Part shown: piece by piece, positions 41,874 through 50,375 of the stretch
Layout of the letters: every line of letters begins with the position of its first letter
How positions within the stretch are numbered: position 1 is the stretch's first letter
From: Thiohalocapsa sp.
GTDB taxonomy: Bacteria; Pseudomonadota; Gammaproteobacteria; Chromatiales; Chromatiaceae
DNA length: 64,000 nt
Assembly: GCA_021736785.1 (NCBI GenBank)
Contig: JAIPFF010000005.1
Span: forward strand, 62,001-126,000
Reading direction: 5' to 3'
Notes under the pieces: generated by a model
What the model was told of the DNA's origin: nothing
Database searches by the model: none
What the model saw: only the letters and a program-made list of their open reading frames with translations
Program-made: the position numbers and the translations under genes

Positions 41874-43244
41874 TCAATCGGCTTGCCCGTCGCCGCTGCG
41901 CAGCTGTGCCTCGATCAGTGCATCCGCCTCGTCCGCCAACGCCCTGACGCCGTCGGACACGTCGACCCGATAGCGCGCGCTTGCATCGAGCAAGCGCAGC
42001 TCGGGCGGCAGGCGCCGGCGCTGTGTCGCCAGCCGCTCGCGTGCCTGCTCCAGCGTCGGCCGCGGCTTCAGCACCTCCCCGTGCGCCATCACCTGTTGCA
42101 GCAGCGCCTCGCCGTCCGCCGGCTCGTCTTCGCACTGAATCGTGTCGCCGATCATGGTGCCGTCGGCGTCGTAGCGGCGGACAACTTGCTTGCGCCCGGG
42201 CCAGGTAGCCTTGTGCTCGGAGTGCTTGCGGCGCGGCTTGCCGGCGTACTCGGCCAGCTTGTAGGCGCAGTCCAGGTAGGGCGCGTCGGCGGAGGTATCG
42301 AGCTTGCTGCCGATACCGAAGCCGTCGATGGGTGCATCCGCCTCCAGCAGCGCCTTCACGCGATGCTCGTCGAGCCCGCCGCTGGCGAAGATACGCACGT
42401 CGCCGAGGCCGCCGTCGTCGAGGATGCGCCGCACTTTGCGCGCATGCTCGCCGAGATCGCCGCTGTCGATGCGCACGGCACCGATGCGGATGCCGGCTTG
42501 CGCCAGCTTCTCGGCCAGCCCGGTCAGCTTCTGCGCCGCGAGCTCGGTGTCGTAGGTATCGATCAGCAGCACCAGGTTCTTCGGGCGGGCGCGGGCGAAA
42601 TGCTCGAAGGCATCGATCTCGTCGTCATGGGCCTCGATGAACGAGTGCGCCATCGTGCCGTAGATCGGGATACCGAAGCGCGGCGCGGCCAGCACCGTGG
42701 AGCTGCCGGCAAAACCGGCCAGATAGCTCGAGCGCGCTGCCAGCAGTCCCGCCTCGGCGCCGTGCGCTCGGCGCAGCCCGAAGTCCACCAGCAGCTTATC
42801 CGGCGCTGCCTCGACGCAGCGCGCGGCCTTGCCGGCGATCAGGATTTGGTACTGCAGCAGATTGATGATGCGCGTCTCCATCAACTGCGCCTGCGGAATC
42901 GGCGCGCTCACGCGCAGCACCGGCTCGTCGGGGAAGAACACCGTGCCCTCCGCCATTGCGTGCACGCTGCCCGTAAAACGAAAGCCGCGCAGATAATCGA
43001 CGAAGTCGGCGCCGAAGCGCCCGCTCTCGGCAACCCAATCCAGTTCTTCTTCGGTGAACTGTGCCCGGGAGAGTGCGTCCAGCACCGACGCCAGGCCGGC
43101 GGCCACCAGATAGCCGTGGCCCGGCGGGGTTTCACGCACGAAGAAATCGAACACCGCCTCCTCTTGCATGCCGCGCGCGTGATAAGCCTCGAGCATCGCC
43201 AGCTCGTAGAGATCGGTCAACAGCAGTCCGGTGGCGGGGATCAT
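41874..43244 (-). CDS. pncB: nicotinate phosphoribosyltransferase
   Basis: A 456-residue enzyme of NAD salvage that makes nicotinate mononucleotide from nicotinate and PRPP. Family strings are GLLLTDLYELAMLEAYHARG, FDFFVRETPPGHGYLVAAGL, FGLRRAHGAEAGLLAARSSY, TMAHSFIEAHDDE, VLLIDTYDTELAAQK, AVRIDSGDLGEHARKVR, IFASGGLDEHRV and GFGIGSKLDTS. GGAGG lies 5 nt before ATG 43244. It is divergent from an isochorismatase-fold gene that probably supplies nicotinate. Confidence 0.94.
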   Translation of the reverse strand: MIPATGLLLTDLYELAMLEAYHARGMQEEAVFDFFVRETPPGHGYLVAAGLASVLDALSRAQFTEEELDWVAESGRFGADFVDYLRGFRFTGSVHAMAEGTVFFPDEPVLRVSAPIPQAQLMETRIINLLQYQILIAGKAARCVEAAPDKLLVDFGLRRAHGAEAGLLAARSSYLAGFAGSSTVLAAPRFGIPIYGTMAHSFIEAHDDEIDAFEHFARARPKNLVLLIDTYDTELAAQKLTGLAEKLAQAGIRIGAVRIDSGDLGEHARKVRRILDDGGLGDVRIFASGGLDEHRVKALLEADAPIDGFGIGSKLDTSADAPYLDCAYKLAEYAGKPRRKHSEHKATWPGRKQVVRRYDADGTMIGDTIQCEDEPADGEALLQQVMAHGEVLKPRPTLEQARERLATQRRRLPPELRLLDASARYRVDVSDGVRALADEADALIEAQLRSGDGQAD

Positions 43245-43474
43245 GCAGCCTCCTCGATGTTCGGGCCCGCCAGAGCGCGGGGCGAGTTGTCGGCGCACGC
43301 GCGCGGATGCGGCGTCTGCGATTTCGGCCTGCCGGCGCCCGATTTCGTTTTTAGCCCACGTGCGCGGATGCGGCGGCTTGTCCGCTCTGGATTCCGTGCG
43401 GGACGGCCCCCTGCCTCGCGCGCCGAAGCGGCGCCCGGCGCGGTATCGCCGGCCATTCGGATGTCATGGCCAAT

Positions 43475-43489
43475 GCAAGCGCAATGCCG
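43475..43489 (-). promoter_or_regulatory. candidate sigma-54 promoter (pncB)
   Basis: CGGCATTGCGCTTGC followed by A: GGCA, exact spacing and TTGCA. The predicted leader is long, about 220 nt. Confidence 0.5.
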
Positions 43490-43530
43490 CACGGGCCGCA
43501 CTTGCGGCATCGCCTTCTCGCGTCGACGGC

Positions 43531-43545
43531 GGGGCAAATCCACCG
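43531..43545 (-). promoter_or_regulatory. putative enhancer motif (UAS)
   Basis: Reads CGGTGGATTTGCCCC on the minus strand; one mismatch to the motif copy at 30849. Confidence 0.5.
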
Positions 43546-43709
43546 CCGCTGCGGTGCATCCGAGCCATCGGACAGCTGTGTCGGCGCCCCGGCCGCACCG
43601 ATCCGCGTGCGCCGAGCAGCCACCGCGGGCCCGATCCCCGCTGCACCGAACCGGCAATCTTGCGGCCTGCCGGCGAAGGCGCCCGGGGCCCGGTGGGTGC
43701 GCCGACGCG

Positions 43710-43724
43710 TGGCCCCCGGCTTGC
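43710..43724 (+). promoter_or_regulatory. candidate sigma-54 promoter (nicotinamidase-like gene)
   Basis: TGGCCCCCGGCTTGC followed by A: TGGC, exact spacing and TTGCA. It is about 42 nt before the ATG at 43766. Confidence 0.6.
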
Positions 43725-43765
43725 AAACCTCGAGCGATACCCGAGCACAACCGCAAGAGGCAGCA

Positions 43766-44467
43766 ATGACCCACATCGACCCGCTCAGAGCAGCGCTGCT
43801 GATCGTCGATATGCAGCCCGATTTCATGCCGGGAGGCCCCCTGCCGGTGGAGTCGTCCACCGGCAACGGAGACAGCGACACCGCGGCCATCGTCGCCCCC
43901 GTGCGGGCGCTGATGGCATCCGGTCCGTTCCGCCTGCAGGTCGCCACACAGGATTGGCATCCGCCGGCGCACATGTCCTTCGCCGGCAGTCATCCGGGAC
44001 ACGAGGTCTTCGACAGCATCGAGGTGCACGGTCATGAGCAAACCCTCTGGCCGGAGCACTGCCTGCAAGGCACCGACGGTGCCGCGATTCATTCCGGACT
44101 GCCGCTGGAGCGCCTATCCGCCATCGTGCGCAAGGGCATGGACGAGGACGCGGACTCCTACAGCGGCTTTCGCAACAATTGGGGCCCCGGCGGCGAGCGC
44201 GCCCCCACCGGGCTGGCCGGCTATCTGCGCGAGCGCGGCGTCGACAGCGTCTTCTGCTGCGGCCTCGCGCGCGATGTCTGCGTGAAATGGACGGCGCAGG
44301 ACGCGGTCGGCGCGGGATTCAAGAGCTATTTCATCTGGGACCTGACTTGGCCCGTCGAATCCGATAACGACAGCCAAGTGCGCGACGCGCTGCAATCGCA
44401 CGGCGTGGAAATCGTCACCGCCGACATGCTCTCCGGCACCGCCCCGGGACTGGAGCGTACCGGCTGA
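43766..44467 (+). CDS. pncA: isochorismatase-family hydrolase, probable nicotinamidase
   Basis: A 233-residue cysteine hydrolase. Asp15 in LLIVDMQPDF, Lys123 in VRKGMDED and Cys172 in GLARDVCV form the catalytic triad; DWHP near residue 63 supplies metal ligands typical of nicotinamidases. The divergent position next to pncB supports conversion of nicotinamide to nicotinate. An Ala/Gly-rich upstream frame is not part of the gene. The start has AGAGG 6 nt before it. Confidence 0.88.
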   Translation: MTHIDPLRAALLIVDMQPDFMPGGPLPVESSTGNGDSDTAAIVAPVRALMASGPFRLQVATQDWHPPAHMSFAGSHPGHEVFDSIEVHGHEQTLWPEHCLQGTDGAAIHSGLPLERLSAIVRKGMDEDADSYSGFRNNWGPGGERAPTGLAGYLRERGVDSVFCCGLARDVCVKWTAQDAVGAGFKSYFIWDLTWPVESDNDSQVRDALQSHGVEIVTADMLSGTAPGLERTG

Positions 44468-44476
44468 GGCGCCCCC

Positions 44477-44502
44477 GCCCCGGAGCGTCACGGCGTCGGG
44501 GC
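44477..44502. terminator. possible bidirectional terminator hairpin
   Basis: Stem GCCCCG/CGGGGC with a 14-nt loop between convergent genes (nicotinamidase-like and secreted protein). No T tract. Confidence 0.3.
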
Positions 44503-44542
44503 GAAAGCGCGGCAGCCGTCCGCGCCGGAGCCGGCGCGCCGC

Positions 44543-45142
44543 CTATTCGATGACCGACTCGGACTCCGGGCCGCGGAAGAACCTCTCCGTCGCCGCGAGC
44601 GCCGCCGTCAGGTCGTCGCGCATCGCGTCCACCATGGCCCGATTATCGAATTGCAGTGCCTTCGCCTTCACCGCCGGGTCGAGCAGCTCGATGACGATGT
44701 TGCCTGGCTTGGCGCGGTAGGACTGCGGCTTTTCGGGATCGCGCTGATAGACCAGGATGCGCTGCGCCGACAGCATGGTGTTGGACGGGCGCTTGTCGAT
44801 TTCGGAGGAGAAGCGCTCCGGGTCGTAGGCATCGATGATCTTGTTGTGCATCATCATGCCTTCGCTGCGCAGCATGATATCCACGTCGGTGACGTGCTGG
44901 TCGGTCCAGCCGCGATGAAACAGCTCGGCACGTAAGATGTCGACCACCGAGTGGAAGTCGTCGATGCCGCTGAGCTCGGCGCGCATCAGCTCGCCCACTT
45001 GCGTCACGGGGGATTCGCCGGCGGGGGCCGCGGCGGCCGGCTCGGCCTCTTGCGCGGCGGCACTGGAGACCGCCAGCAATAATGCGAGCCCCATCGGCGC
45101 GGCAAAGCGTGCGGGGCGGATGTCGGTCGGGGCTGTTTTCAT
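44543..45142 (-). CDS. exported protein, unknown function
   Basis: A 199-residue protein with an N-terminal signal peptide (FAAPMGLALLLAVSSAAAQ) and an Ala/Pro-rich start to the mature part, followed by a charged helical domain (MRAELSGIDDFHSVVDILRA, DVDIMLRSEGMMMHNKII). I recognise no family. AGGAG lies 7 nt before ATG 45142. It is third in a likely operon after the six-BON gene and cfa. Confidence 0.75.
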   Translation of the reverse strand: MKTAPTDIRPARFAAPMGLALLLAVSSAAAQEAEPAAAAPAGESPVTQVGELMRAELSGIDDFHSVVDILRAELFHRGWTDQHVTDVDIMLRSEGMMMHNKIIDAYDPERFSSEIDKRPSNTMLSAQRILVYQRDPEKPQSYRAKPGNIVIELLDPAVKAKALQFDNRAMVDAMRDDLTAALAATERFFRGPESESVIE

Positions 45143-45222
45143 GTCGGATCTCCTGAGGGTACGTTGTCGCGGCTCGTCACGCGTCGGCGTCCCGCGAGCC
45201 GCGATCGGGCGCGCGGTCACGC

Positions 45223-46422
45223 TCAGCGCAGCGAGCGGTAGCTGCCCGGGCGGCTCGGCTTGCTCAGCACCAGTTGCCATAGCTGCCCCTTGCGCGAGCG
45301 GAAGAAACCGGCGCAGCAGTGCAGGTAGTACTTCCACATGCGGTAGAAGCGCCGGTCGTAGCCGGCCGCCTCGAGCGCGGGCCATCCGCGCTCGAAGTTG
45401 CGCCACCAGGCCATCAAGGTGCGGTCGTAGTCCGCGCCGAAGCCATGCCAGTCCTCGAGCACGAAGTCCCGGCGCGTGGCGCGCGCCAGCGTCTCGGTGT
45501 TCGGCAGCTCGCCATTGGGGAAGATGTAGGCATCGATCCAGGGATCGTTGACGGGCTCGGCGGTGCGTGTGCCGATGGTCTGCAGCAGGAACAGGCCATC
45601 GTCGCTCAGCAGTTCCGCGATACGGCGAAAATAGCCCGCGTGGTTCTTGCGGCCGACGTGCTCGAACATGCCGACGGAGACGACCTTGTCGAAGCGACCC
45701 TGCAGCGAACGGTAGTCGGCCAGGCGGATCTCCACGGGCAACCCGGCGCAGCGCTCGCGCGCAAGGGCTGCCTGCTCTTTCGAGACGGTCACACCGAGCA
45801 CGCGCACGCCGCGCGTGCGCGCGGCATATTCCGCGAGACCGCCCCAGCCACAGCCGATATCGAGCACATGCTCGCCGGGGCGCAGATCGAGCTTGCGGCA
45901 GATCAGCTCGAGCTTCGCCGACTGCGCCGCATCGAGGCTGTCGGCCTCGGCCCAGTAGCCGCAGCTGTAGCTCATGGTCGGATCGAGCATGGTGCGATAG
46001 ACGTCGTTGCCGATGTCGTAGTGGCGCTCGCCGACCTCGAATGCGCGGCCGCGGGTCTGGCGATTCCACAGGCGCGTCTTCGCCACCGCGAGGGCGAGCT
46101 GCAGCCGAACGGGTCCGGTGAGCCGCGACTCCACATCGGCGGCGAGCAGGCGGGTCAGGGTCTCGTCCAAGCGGCGCGCGTCCCATTGGCCGTCCATGTA
46201 GGACTCGCCGAGCCCAAGCGAGCCGTGGCGCAGCATGCGCTCGAAACAGGCCGGATCGCTGATCTGCATATCCTGCGGGCGCGAGCCGTCGAAGCGGATG
46301 TCCGCCGGCTCGACGAGGGCCTGCAGCAACGCCCTCTGCTCACCGCCGCGCGGGGGCGCGATGCGGATCCCGCGCGGTCGCGCGGCAACAATGGATGGAT
46401 TGGCGTCGTGGGGCACACTCAT
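45223..46422 (-). CDS. cfa: cyclopropane-fatty-acyl-phospholipid synthase
   Basis: A 399-residue SAM-dependent enzyme that methylenates unsaturated acyl chains of membrane phospholipids, usually on entry to stationary phase or under acid stress. Family strings are LGLGESYMDGQWD, ERHYDIGNDVYRTMLDPTMS, YSCGYWAEADSLDAAQ, the SAM site VLDIGCGWGGLAEYAA, and VGMFEHVGRKNHAGYFRRI. It is preceded 61 nt upstream by the six-BON gene on the same strand; AGGAGG lies 10 nt before the start. Confidence 0.95.
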   Translation of the reverse strand: MSVPHDANPSIVAARPRGIRIAPPRGGEQRALLQALVEPADIRFDGSRPQDMQISDPACFERMLRHGSLGLGESYMDGQWDARRLDETLTRLLAADVESRLTGPVRLQLALAVAKTRLWNRQTRGRAFEVGERHYDIGNDVYRTMLDPTMSYSCGYWAEADSLDAAQSAKLELICRKLDLRPGEHVLDIGCGWGGLAEYAARTRGVRVLGVTVSKEQAALARERCAGLPVEIRLADYRSLQGRFDKVVSVGMFEHVGRKNHAGYFRRIAELLSDDGLFLLQTIGTRTAEPVNDPWIDAYIFPNGELPNTETLARATRRDFVLEDWHGFGADYDRTLMAWWRNFERGWPALEAAGYDRRFYRMWKYYLHCCAGFFRSRKGQLWQLVLSKPSRPGSYRSLR

Positions 46423-46483
46423 GACGAAACAACCTCCTGCGCTGGGCTAAGCGGACCCGATGGGCCTGAGCGATTCGCGGGCT

Positions 46484-48079
46484 TCACTCGACCTTCAGCT
46501 GATTGCTGACGAATAAGGCGCCCCCTTCGTAGGCGTTCTCCTCGGCGGCGCGATATTCGCGCCAGGTAGCGACGCTGCCCGTCAACATGGCCCTGCCGTC
46601 GGTGACGTCGATATCGATATCGTCCGAGTCGACGAACGGGCTCCAGAACAGTTCGTCGTGGATCTCGTCGTGGATTTCCCGGTCGCTGCGCCCGGCCGGC
46701 GGATAGCGCAGAATCTCGGTCATGCTCGGATAACCGGAAGTGTCGAAGGGCTCGCGCAGCCCGTTCGCGTGGGCGACTTGCAGCAGGTTGGTCACGCGCG
46801 TCACGCCCCGCGCCTTCGCGGCGAGGCGCTCGGCCTCGCGGCGCTCGAGCTGCGAATCGACGCTGCCGGACAGCCGCGCGGCACCTTCGTCGACGGCGAC
46901 CTCGATCTGCTCGGCGTCGGTCATCGGGCTGACCGCCAGACGGCTTTCGATGTCCACCTCGATGGCGGCATCGGAGCGGGCCGTCTCCGGGCGCACTTTG
47001 ACTCGGTTGGTCACCCCGGTGACGCCGACGGTGTTGCTCGCCAGCCCGGCCACGGCCCGCTTGGCCTCCAGGTTGTCGACGGTGCCGCGCAGCGTGACCC
47101 AGCCGCCGGCCACTTCCGGCTCGAGCTCGAAGGCCATCACACGCGGGTCCAGCGCGGCGGCATCCAGCAGCGCCCGGCGGATCTCCGCGTCGCTCTTGTC
47201 GACGTATTTGCCGTCGCGCAGCATCGCCCGCTCCGCCCACCAGCGCACTTCGAGGCCCGTCACATCCACGGCATCGACACCGCTGACCAGCGCCAGCGAT
47301 TCCGCGGCACGCTTCTCTTCCAGGCTGCCGACGGCGCCGGTGAGCGTGACGACGCCGTCGTCCACCGCGACGTCGATCAAGCCGTCTTCCACCGACACGG
47401 CCCAGCGCAGCCGCTGCGCGATCTCGTCGCGGATCTCGTTGTCGAGGCGCTCGTCCGGCGTGCTGACTTCGATGTCGTTGACCACACCGATCACGCCGCG
47501 CACCGATCGCGCCACCGTATCGACCAGGTCGAGCTCGGCCCACGACTGCACGCGCCCCGACAGCGTGACCACGTTGTTCTGCACCGCGACGTCGATCTCG
47601 TAGGCGTCGGCCGCCGGGTCGGCGCGCAACGCCTCTTCCACGGAGCGCTTGATGCCGGCATCGGACACCATCACCGACGGCGTGACCTCGATCCGGTTGC
47701 CGACGGCGCGCACGCCCTTGACGCGACCGGCGACGCGCTCGGCGCGGTCTTTGGCCAGCAGGTTGCCGACTTGGCCGGTCAGGGACGCGATGCCGTCTTC
47801 GACCTCGATATCGATCCGGTTCACATCGACGACGCCGTCGATCAGCAGTTGGTCCTCGATGGCGTCGGCGATCTCCCGATCGCCGAGCCGGGCCTGCGCG
47901 GCGGGTGCCTCGGCTTCGGCCACGGCTTGGGCAGGGGGTTGGGCCACGGGCTGGGCCAGCGCCGATGCGCTGCCGGGCCAACCGGGGCCGATCAGGACAG
48001 GCGACGCGGCCAGCAGGCAGGCGGCCAGCGTAGCGCCGACCGGAGCCGAAAGACCGAAGAGACGAGGATCATGCGACAT
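46484..48079 (-). CDS. exported protein with six BON domains
   Basis: A 531-residue protein. A signal peptide (GATLAACLLAASPVLIG, ending near ASALAQ) is followed by six BON repeats from about residue 68 to the C-terminus. Each has the pattern [D/N]xEIxxxIexxL ... I-V-V-dGxVxLtGxVxsxxek...A...v.GV..V.N.i.V. Examples are DIEVEDGIASLTGQVGN, DVAVDDGVVTLTGAVGS and DIDVTDGRAMLTGSVAT. OsmY, with two BON domains, is the known periplasmic stress relative. Start ATG 48079 has GGGAG 9 nt upstream. Probable first gene of an operon with cfa and 45142. Confidence 0.9.
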   Translation of the reverse strand: MSHDPRLFGLSAPVGATLAACLLAASPVLIGPGWPGSASALAQPVAQPPAQAVAEAEAPAAQARLGDREIADAIEDQLLIDGVVDVNRIDIEVEDGIASLTGQVGNLLAKDRAERVAGRVKGVRAVGNRIEVTPSVMVSDAGIKRSVEEALRADPAADAYEIDVAVQNNVVTLSGRVQSWAELDLVDTVARSVRGVIGVVNDIEVSTPDERLDNEIRDEIAQRLRWAVSVEDGLIDVAVDDGVVTLTGAVGSLEEKRAAESLALVSGVDAVDVTGLEVRWWAERAMLRDGKYVDKSDAEIRRALLDAAALDPRVMAFELEPEVAGGWVTLRGTVDNLEAKRAVAGLASNTVGVTGVTNRVKVRPETARSDAAIEVDIESRLAVSPMTDAEQIEVAVDEGAARLSGSVDSQLERREAERLAAKARGVTRVTNLLQVAHANGLREPFDTSGYPSMTEILRYPPAGRSDREIHDEIHDELFWSPFVDSDDIDIDVTDGRAMLTGSVATWREYRAAEENAYEGGALFVSNQLKVE

Positions 48080-48198
48080 ACGACGTGCTCCCTCTGCGCT
48101 GAGCGGACCACTTCCGGAAGGCGCCGATAGCGCCGCGAAGGCTCCGCGTGAATCTGCCGGGCGGGCCGATTGTTCGGGACCGCTCTTCGCGGATCTCA

Positions 48199-48213
48199 GC
48201 AAAGTCGGTGCCA
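48199..48213 (-). promoter_or_regulatory. candidate sigma-54 promoter (six-BON operon)
   Basis: TGGCACCGACTTTGC followed by T: near-consensus TGGCAC, exact spacing, TTGCT. It is about 120 nt before the ATG. Confidence 0.65.
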
Positions 48214-48329
48214 CCGGCAGCGGCGGCGCAGAGGCCGGGGCTGGCGCCGCCGGGCAACCCCACGCCCGGTCGGGCAGGCGCCCGCGCACCGCGCCGCTCA
48301 CGCCGCGGCGGGTGATTCGCACCGCGCTC

Positions 48330-48344
48330 GGGGTAAATGCACCG
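48330..48344 (-). promoter_or_regulatory. putative enhancer motif (UAS)
   Basis: Reads CGGTGCATTTACCCC on the minus strand; one mismatch to the copy at 30849. It is 117 nt upstream of the promoter at 48199. Confidence 0.5.
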
Positions 48345-48524
48345 CCTCGCATGCGCCCGACCGGGCGGTTCAGGCCGATGCTGACGCCAAGGCCCGCGCC
48401 AAGGCGCCCGGCGGCGGCGCATCAAAACCGGCGGCGCCGCATCGAGCTGCGAATCGGGTCCGCACTCGCACCGGCGCAAGCGCGCGGGCACCCGCGCGCG
48501 CGAGTCCGGCGTCCGCGCGCCCGG

Positions 48525-48539
48525 CGGCATCGGCCTTGC
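48525..48539 (+). promoter_or_regulatory. candidate sigma-54 promoter (sodC)
   Basis: CGGCATCGGCCTTGC followed by T: GGCA, exact spacing, TTGCT. The leader to the sodC ATG would be about 200 nt. Confidence 0.45.
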
Positions 48540-48753
48540 TATGACGCTAGCGCACTCAAGCCATCCGACCGCCGAGTACCGGGGCACAGGCGTCCCAGCG
48601 CGGCGGGGCGCAAGGCTTGCGATGCTCGACCCGGCGACGGCGGGGAACGTCTTGCCAGAAGCCGCTCATCCCGGACCCGCGTCGGTTGCCGCCGGCGGTC
48701 CCGCCGTCGCCGGGCTCGTCGCCAACACCTCCAAATCAACAGGGATACAAGCC

Positions 48754-49293
48754 ATGTCAGTCACGCACGTGATCAATCGTCCGCTCTACGGCGCCATGCT
48801 GGCGGCCGCTCTGACCGGCGGCATCGTCCTTTCCGGCACGGCCGCGGCAGACGTCGCCGTGGCCGAGGCCTCCATCAAGAACCTAGACGGCGAGACCATC
48901 GGCACCGCCGTACTGCGCGAGACGGACGCCGGCGTGCTGCTGCACGTCAAGCTGGCCGGACTGCCGCCCGGTGTGCACGGCTTCCATATCCACGAGAAAG
49001 GCAAATGCGAGCCGCCGTTCGCGACCGCCGGCGGCCACTTGACGGTGGACGACAGCGAGCACGGCTACTTCAAAGCGCAGGGCCCCCACGCCGGAGACAT
49101 GCCCAACATCCACGTCCCCGAAAGCGGCGAGTTGGAGTTGGAAGTGCTGACCGGCGTCGAGGAACTGGAGCCGCAGCTGTTCGACGCGGACGGCGCCTCG
49201 CTGGTGATCCACCGCGGCGCCGACGACTACCGCAGTCAGCCATCGGGCGACGCCGGCGAGCGGATCGCCTGCGGTGTCATCGAAGCCAAGTAG
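48754..49293 (+). CDS. sodC: superoxide dismutase [Cu-Zn]
   Basis: A 179-residue periplasmic enzyme that dismutates superoxide. The signal peptide (YGAMLAAALTGGIVLSGTAAA) precedes the Cu/Zn site: HGFHIHEKGKCEPPF, GGHLTVDD, GPHAGDMPNIHV, VIHRGADDY and GDAGERIACGVI, so all metal ligands and the disulfide cysteines are present. The GGHLT string replaces the usual GGHFNP. Start ATG 48754 was chosen because the signal peptide begins there. The BON gene 155 nt downstream may be on the same transcript. Confidence 0.95.
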   Translation: MSVTHVINRPLYGAMLAAALTGGIVLSGTAAADVAVAEASIKNLDGETIGTAVLRETDAGVLLHVKLAGLPPGVHGFHIHEKGKCEPPFATAGGHLTVDDSEHGYFKAQGPHAGDMPNIHVPESGELELEVLTGVEELEPQLFDADGASLVIHRGADDYRSQPSGDAGERIACGVIEAK

Positions 49294-49299
49294 CCGTGG

Positions 49300-49319
49300 C
49301 CGGCCGCGTGGGCGGCCGG
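49300..49319 (+). terminator. hairpin after sodC
   Basis: A perfect 8-bp stem CCGGCCGC/GCGGCCGG with a 4-nt loop, 6 nt past the sodC stop. No T tract follows. Confidence 0.45.
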
Positions 49320-49448
49320 GTAAACCGACTCGGCCACCGCCGTCTGCCGGTATTGCGGCCGTTGCGCAGCCCGGCAGTCCGTATCCGCAGCCTCGCAACC
49401 CCGCAACCCCGCAGCTCCTGCCCGAAAAGCAGGCAACAGGAGAACATC

Positions 49449-50300
49449 ATGCGCAGTTCGATCATCCCCGCATTCAGCGCCTTGCTGCTGTGTGCCGCAT
49501 TCGTCGCCGGCCCGCGGGCGGCGACCACGCTGGAGCAGGCCGAGCAACAGATCCCCGGCTCCGACCTTTGGATCGAGGGCCAGTTGGAAACCATCTATGC
49601 CCTCAACGAGCACTTGAATCCGTTCGGGATCGAGGTCGAGTCCGAGAGCGGCCAAGTGACACTCGGCGGCAGCGTACCGAGCGAGACTCAGCGCCGGCTG
49701 GCGGAGCAGTTGGCGCGTGACATCGCCGAGATTCGGTCCGTGGAAAACAACATCGCGGTCCATCCCGACGCCGCGCTACCGGCACCGAAAGCACTCTACG
49801 CGGTGGTCTCCGATGCCAACATCACGACGCGAATAGAACTGCGGCTGCTCTGGAACCGCGAGACGAGCAGCCTCGACATCGATGTCGACACGGCCGACGG
49901 CGAGGTCCGCTTGGGCGGCACCGCCGCGAGCGAGGCCGAGCGGCAGGCGGCCGAACGCATCGCACTCGGGACCGAGGGCGTGCGCGCCGTCGAGAATTCG
50001 ATCACTGTCGCGGAGGGCGGCGGCACCGGCGAGGCGTCCTCGGACACCGACGCCGCCGCATCGCCGCTTCCCTCGATGCCCGTCGGCGATGCCTGGATCA
50101 CCGCGCGCGTGGAGATGTCGTTGCGTTTCGACAGCGAGATCAAGGACGGCAATATCGATGTTTCCACCGACAACGGCGTGGTCTCGCTGACGGGCACGGT
50201 GCGCAGCCAGGCGCAGAAGGAGAAGGCGGCCGAGGTCGCCGGCGGCATCATCGGCGTGAAGCAGGTCGACAACGCCCTGCGTATCGCACAGGCATCCTGA
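49449..50300 (+). CDS. exported protein with three BON domains
   Basis: A 283-residue protein with a signal peptide (IIPAFSALLLCAAFVAGPRA) and three BON domains at about residues 35-105, 120-190 and 215-280. The first begins PGSDLWIEGQLETIYALNEH, and this N-terminal arrangement is shared with the paralogue at 55160-56107 (PGSDLWAEARLITTYSINEH). AGGAG lies 7 nt before ATG 49449. It follows sodC on the same strand; I found no separate promoter. Confidence 0.88.
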   Translation: MRSSIIPAFSALLLCAAFVAGPRAATTLEQAEQQIPGSDLWIEGQLETIYALNEHLNPFGIEVESESGQVTLGGSVPSETQRRLAEQLARDIAEIRSVENNIAVHPDAALPAPKALYAVVSDANITTRIELRLLWNRETSSLDIDVDTADGEVRLGGTAASEAERQAAERIALGTEGVRAVENSITVAEGGGTGEASSDTDAAASPLPSMPVGDAWITARVEMSLRFDSEIKDGNIDVSTDNGVVSLTGTVRSQAQKEKAAEVAGGIIGVKQVDNALRIAQAS

Positions 50301-50327
50301 ACCGCCGCGACCGCGGCCGGGCGGCAG

Positions 50328-50350
50328 GGGTCGCGGGTCGCGGGTCGCGA
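50328..50350. repeat. 7-bp tandem repeat between convergent genes
   Basis: GGGTCGC occurs about three times in tandem between the three-BON gene and the P460-BON gene. Confidence 0.6.
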
Positions 50351-50375
50351 CGGGTAGCCGGTCATCGATGATCGG

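Larger units (their letters stand above)
43245..43765. other. divergent regulatory region of the NAD-salvage genes
   Basis: A 521-bp region without a gene. A GCGCGGATGCGGCG direct repeat is seen near 43300 and 43361. Promoter candidates face both ways (43475 minus, 43710 plus) around an enhancer-like motif at 43531. Confidence 0.55.
48080..48753. other. divergent regulatory region (six-BON operon and sodC)
   Basis: A 674-bp stretch with no supported gene. A minus-strand promoter candidate (48199), an enhancer-like motif (48330) and plus-strand promoter candidates (48525 and a weaker one at 48606-48620) are present. Confidence 0.5.
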
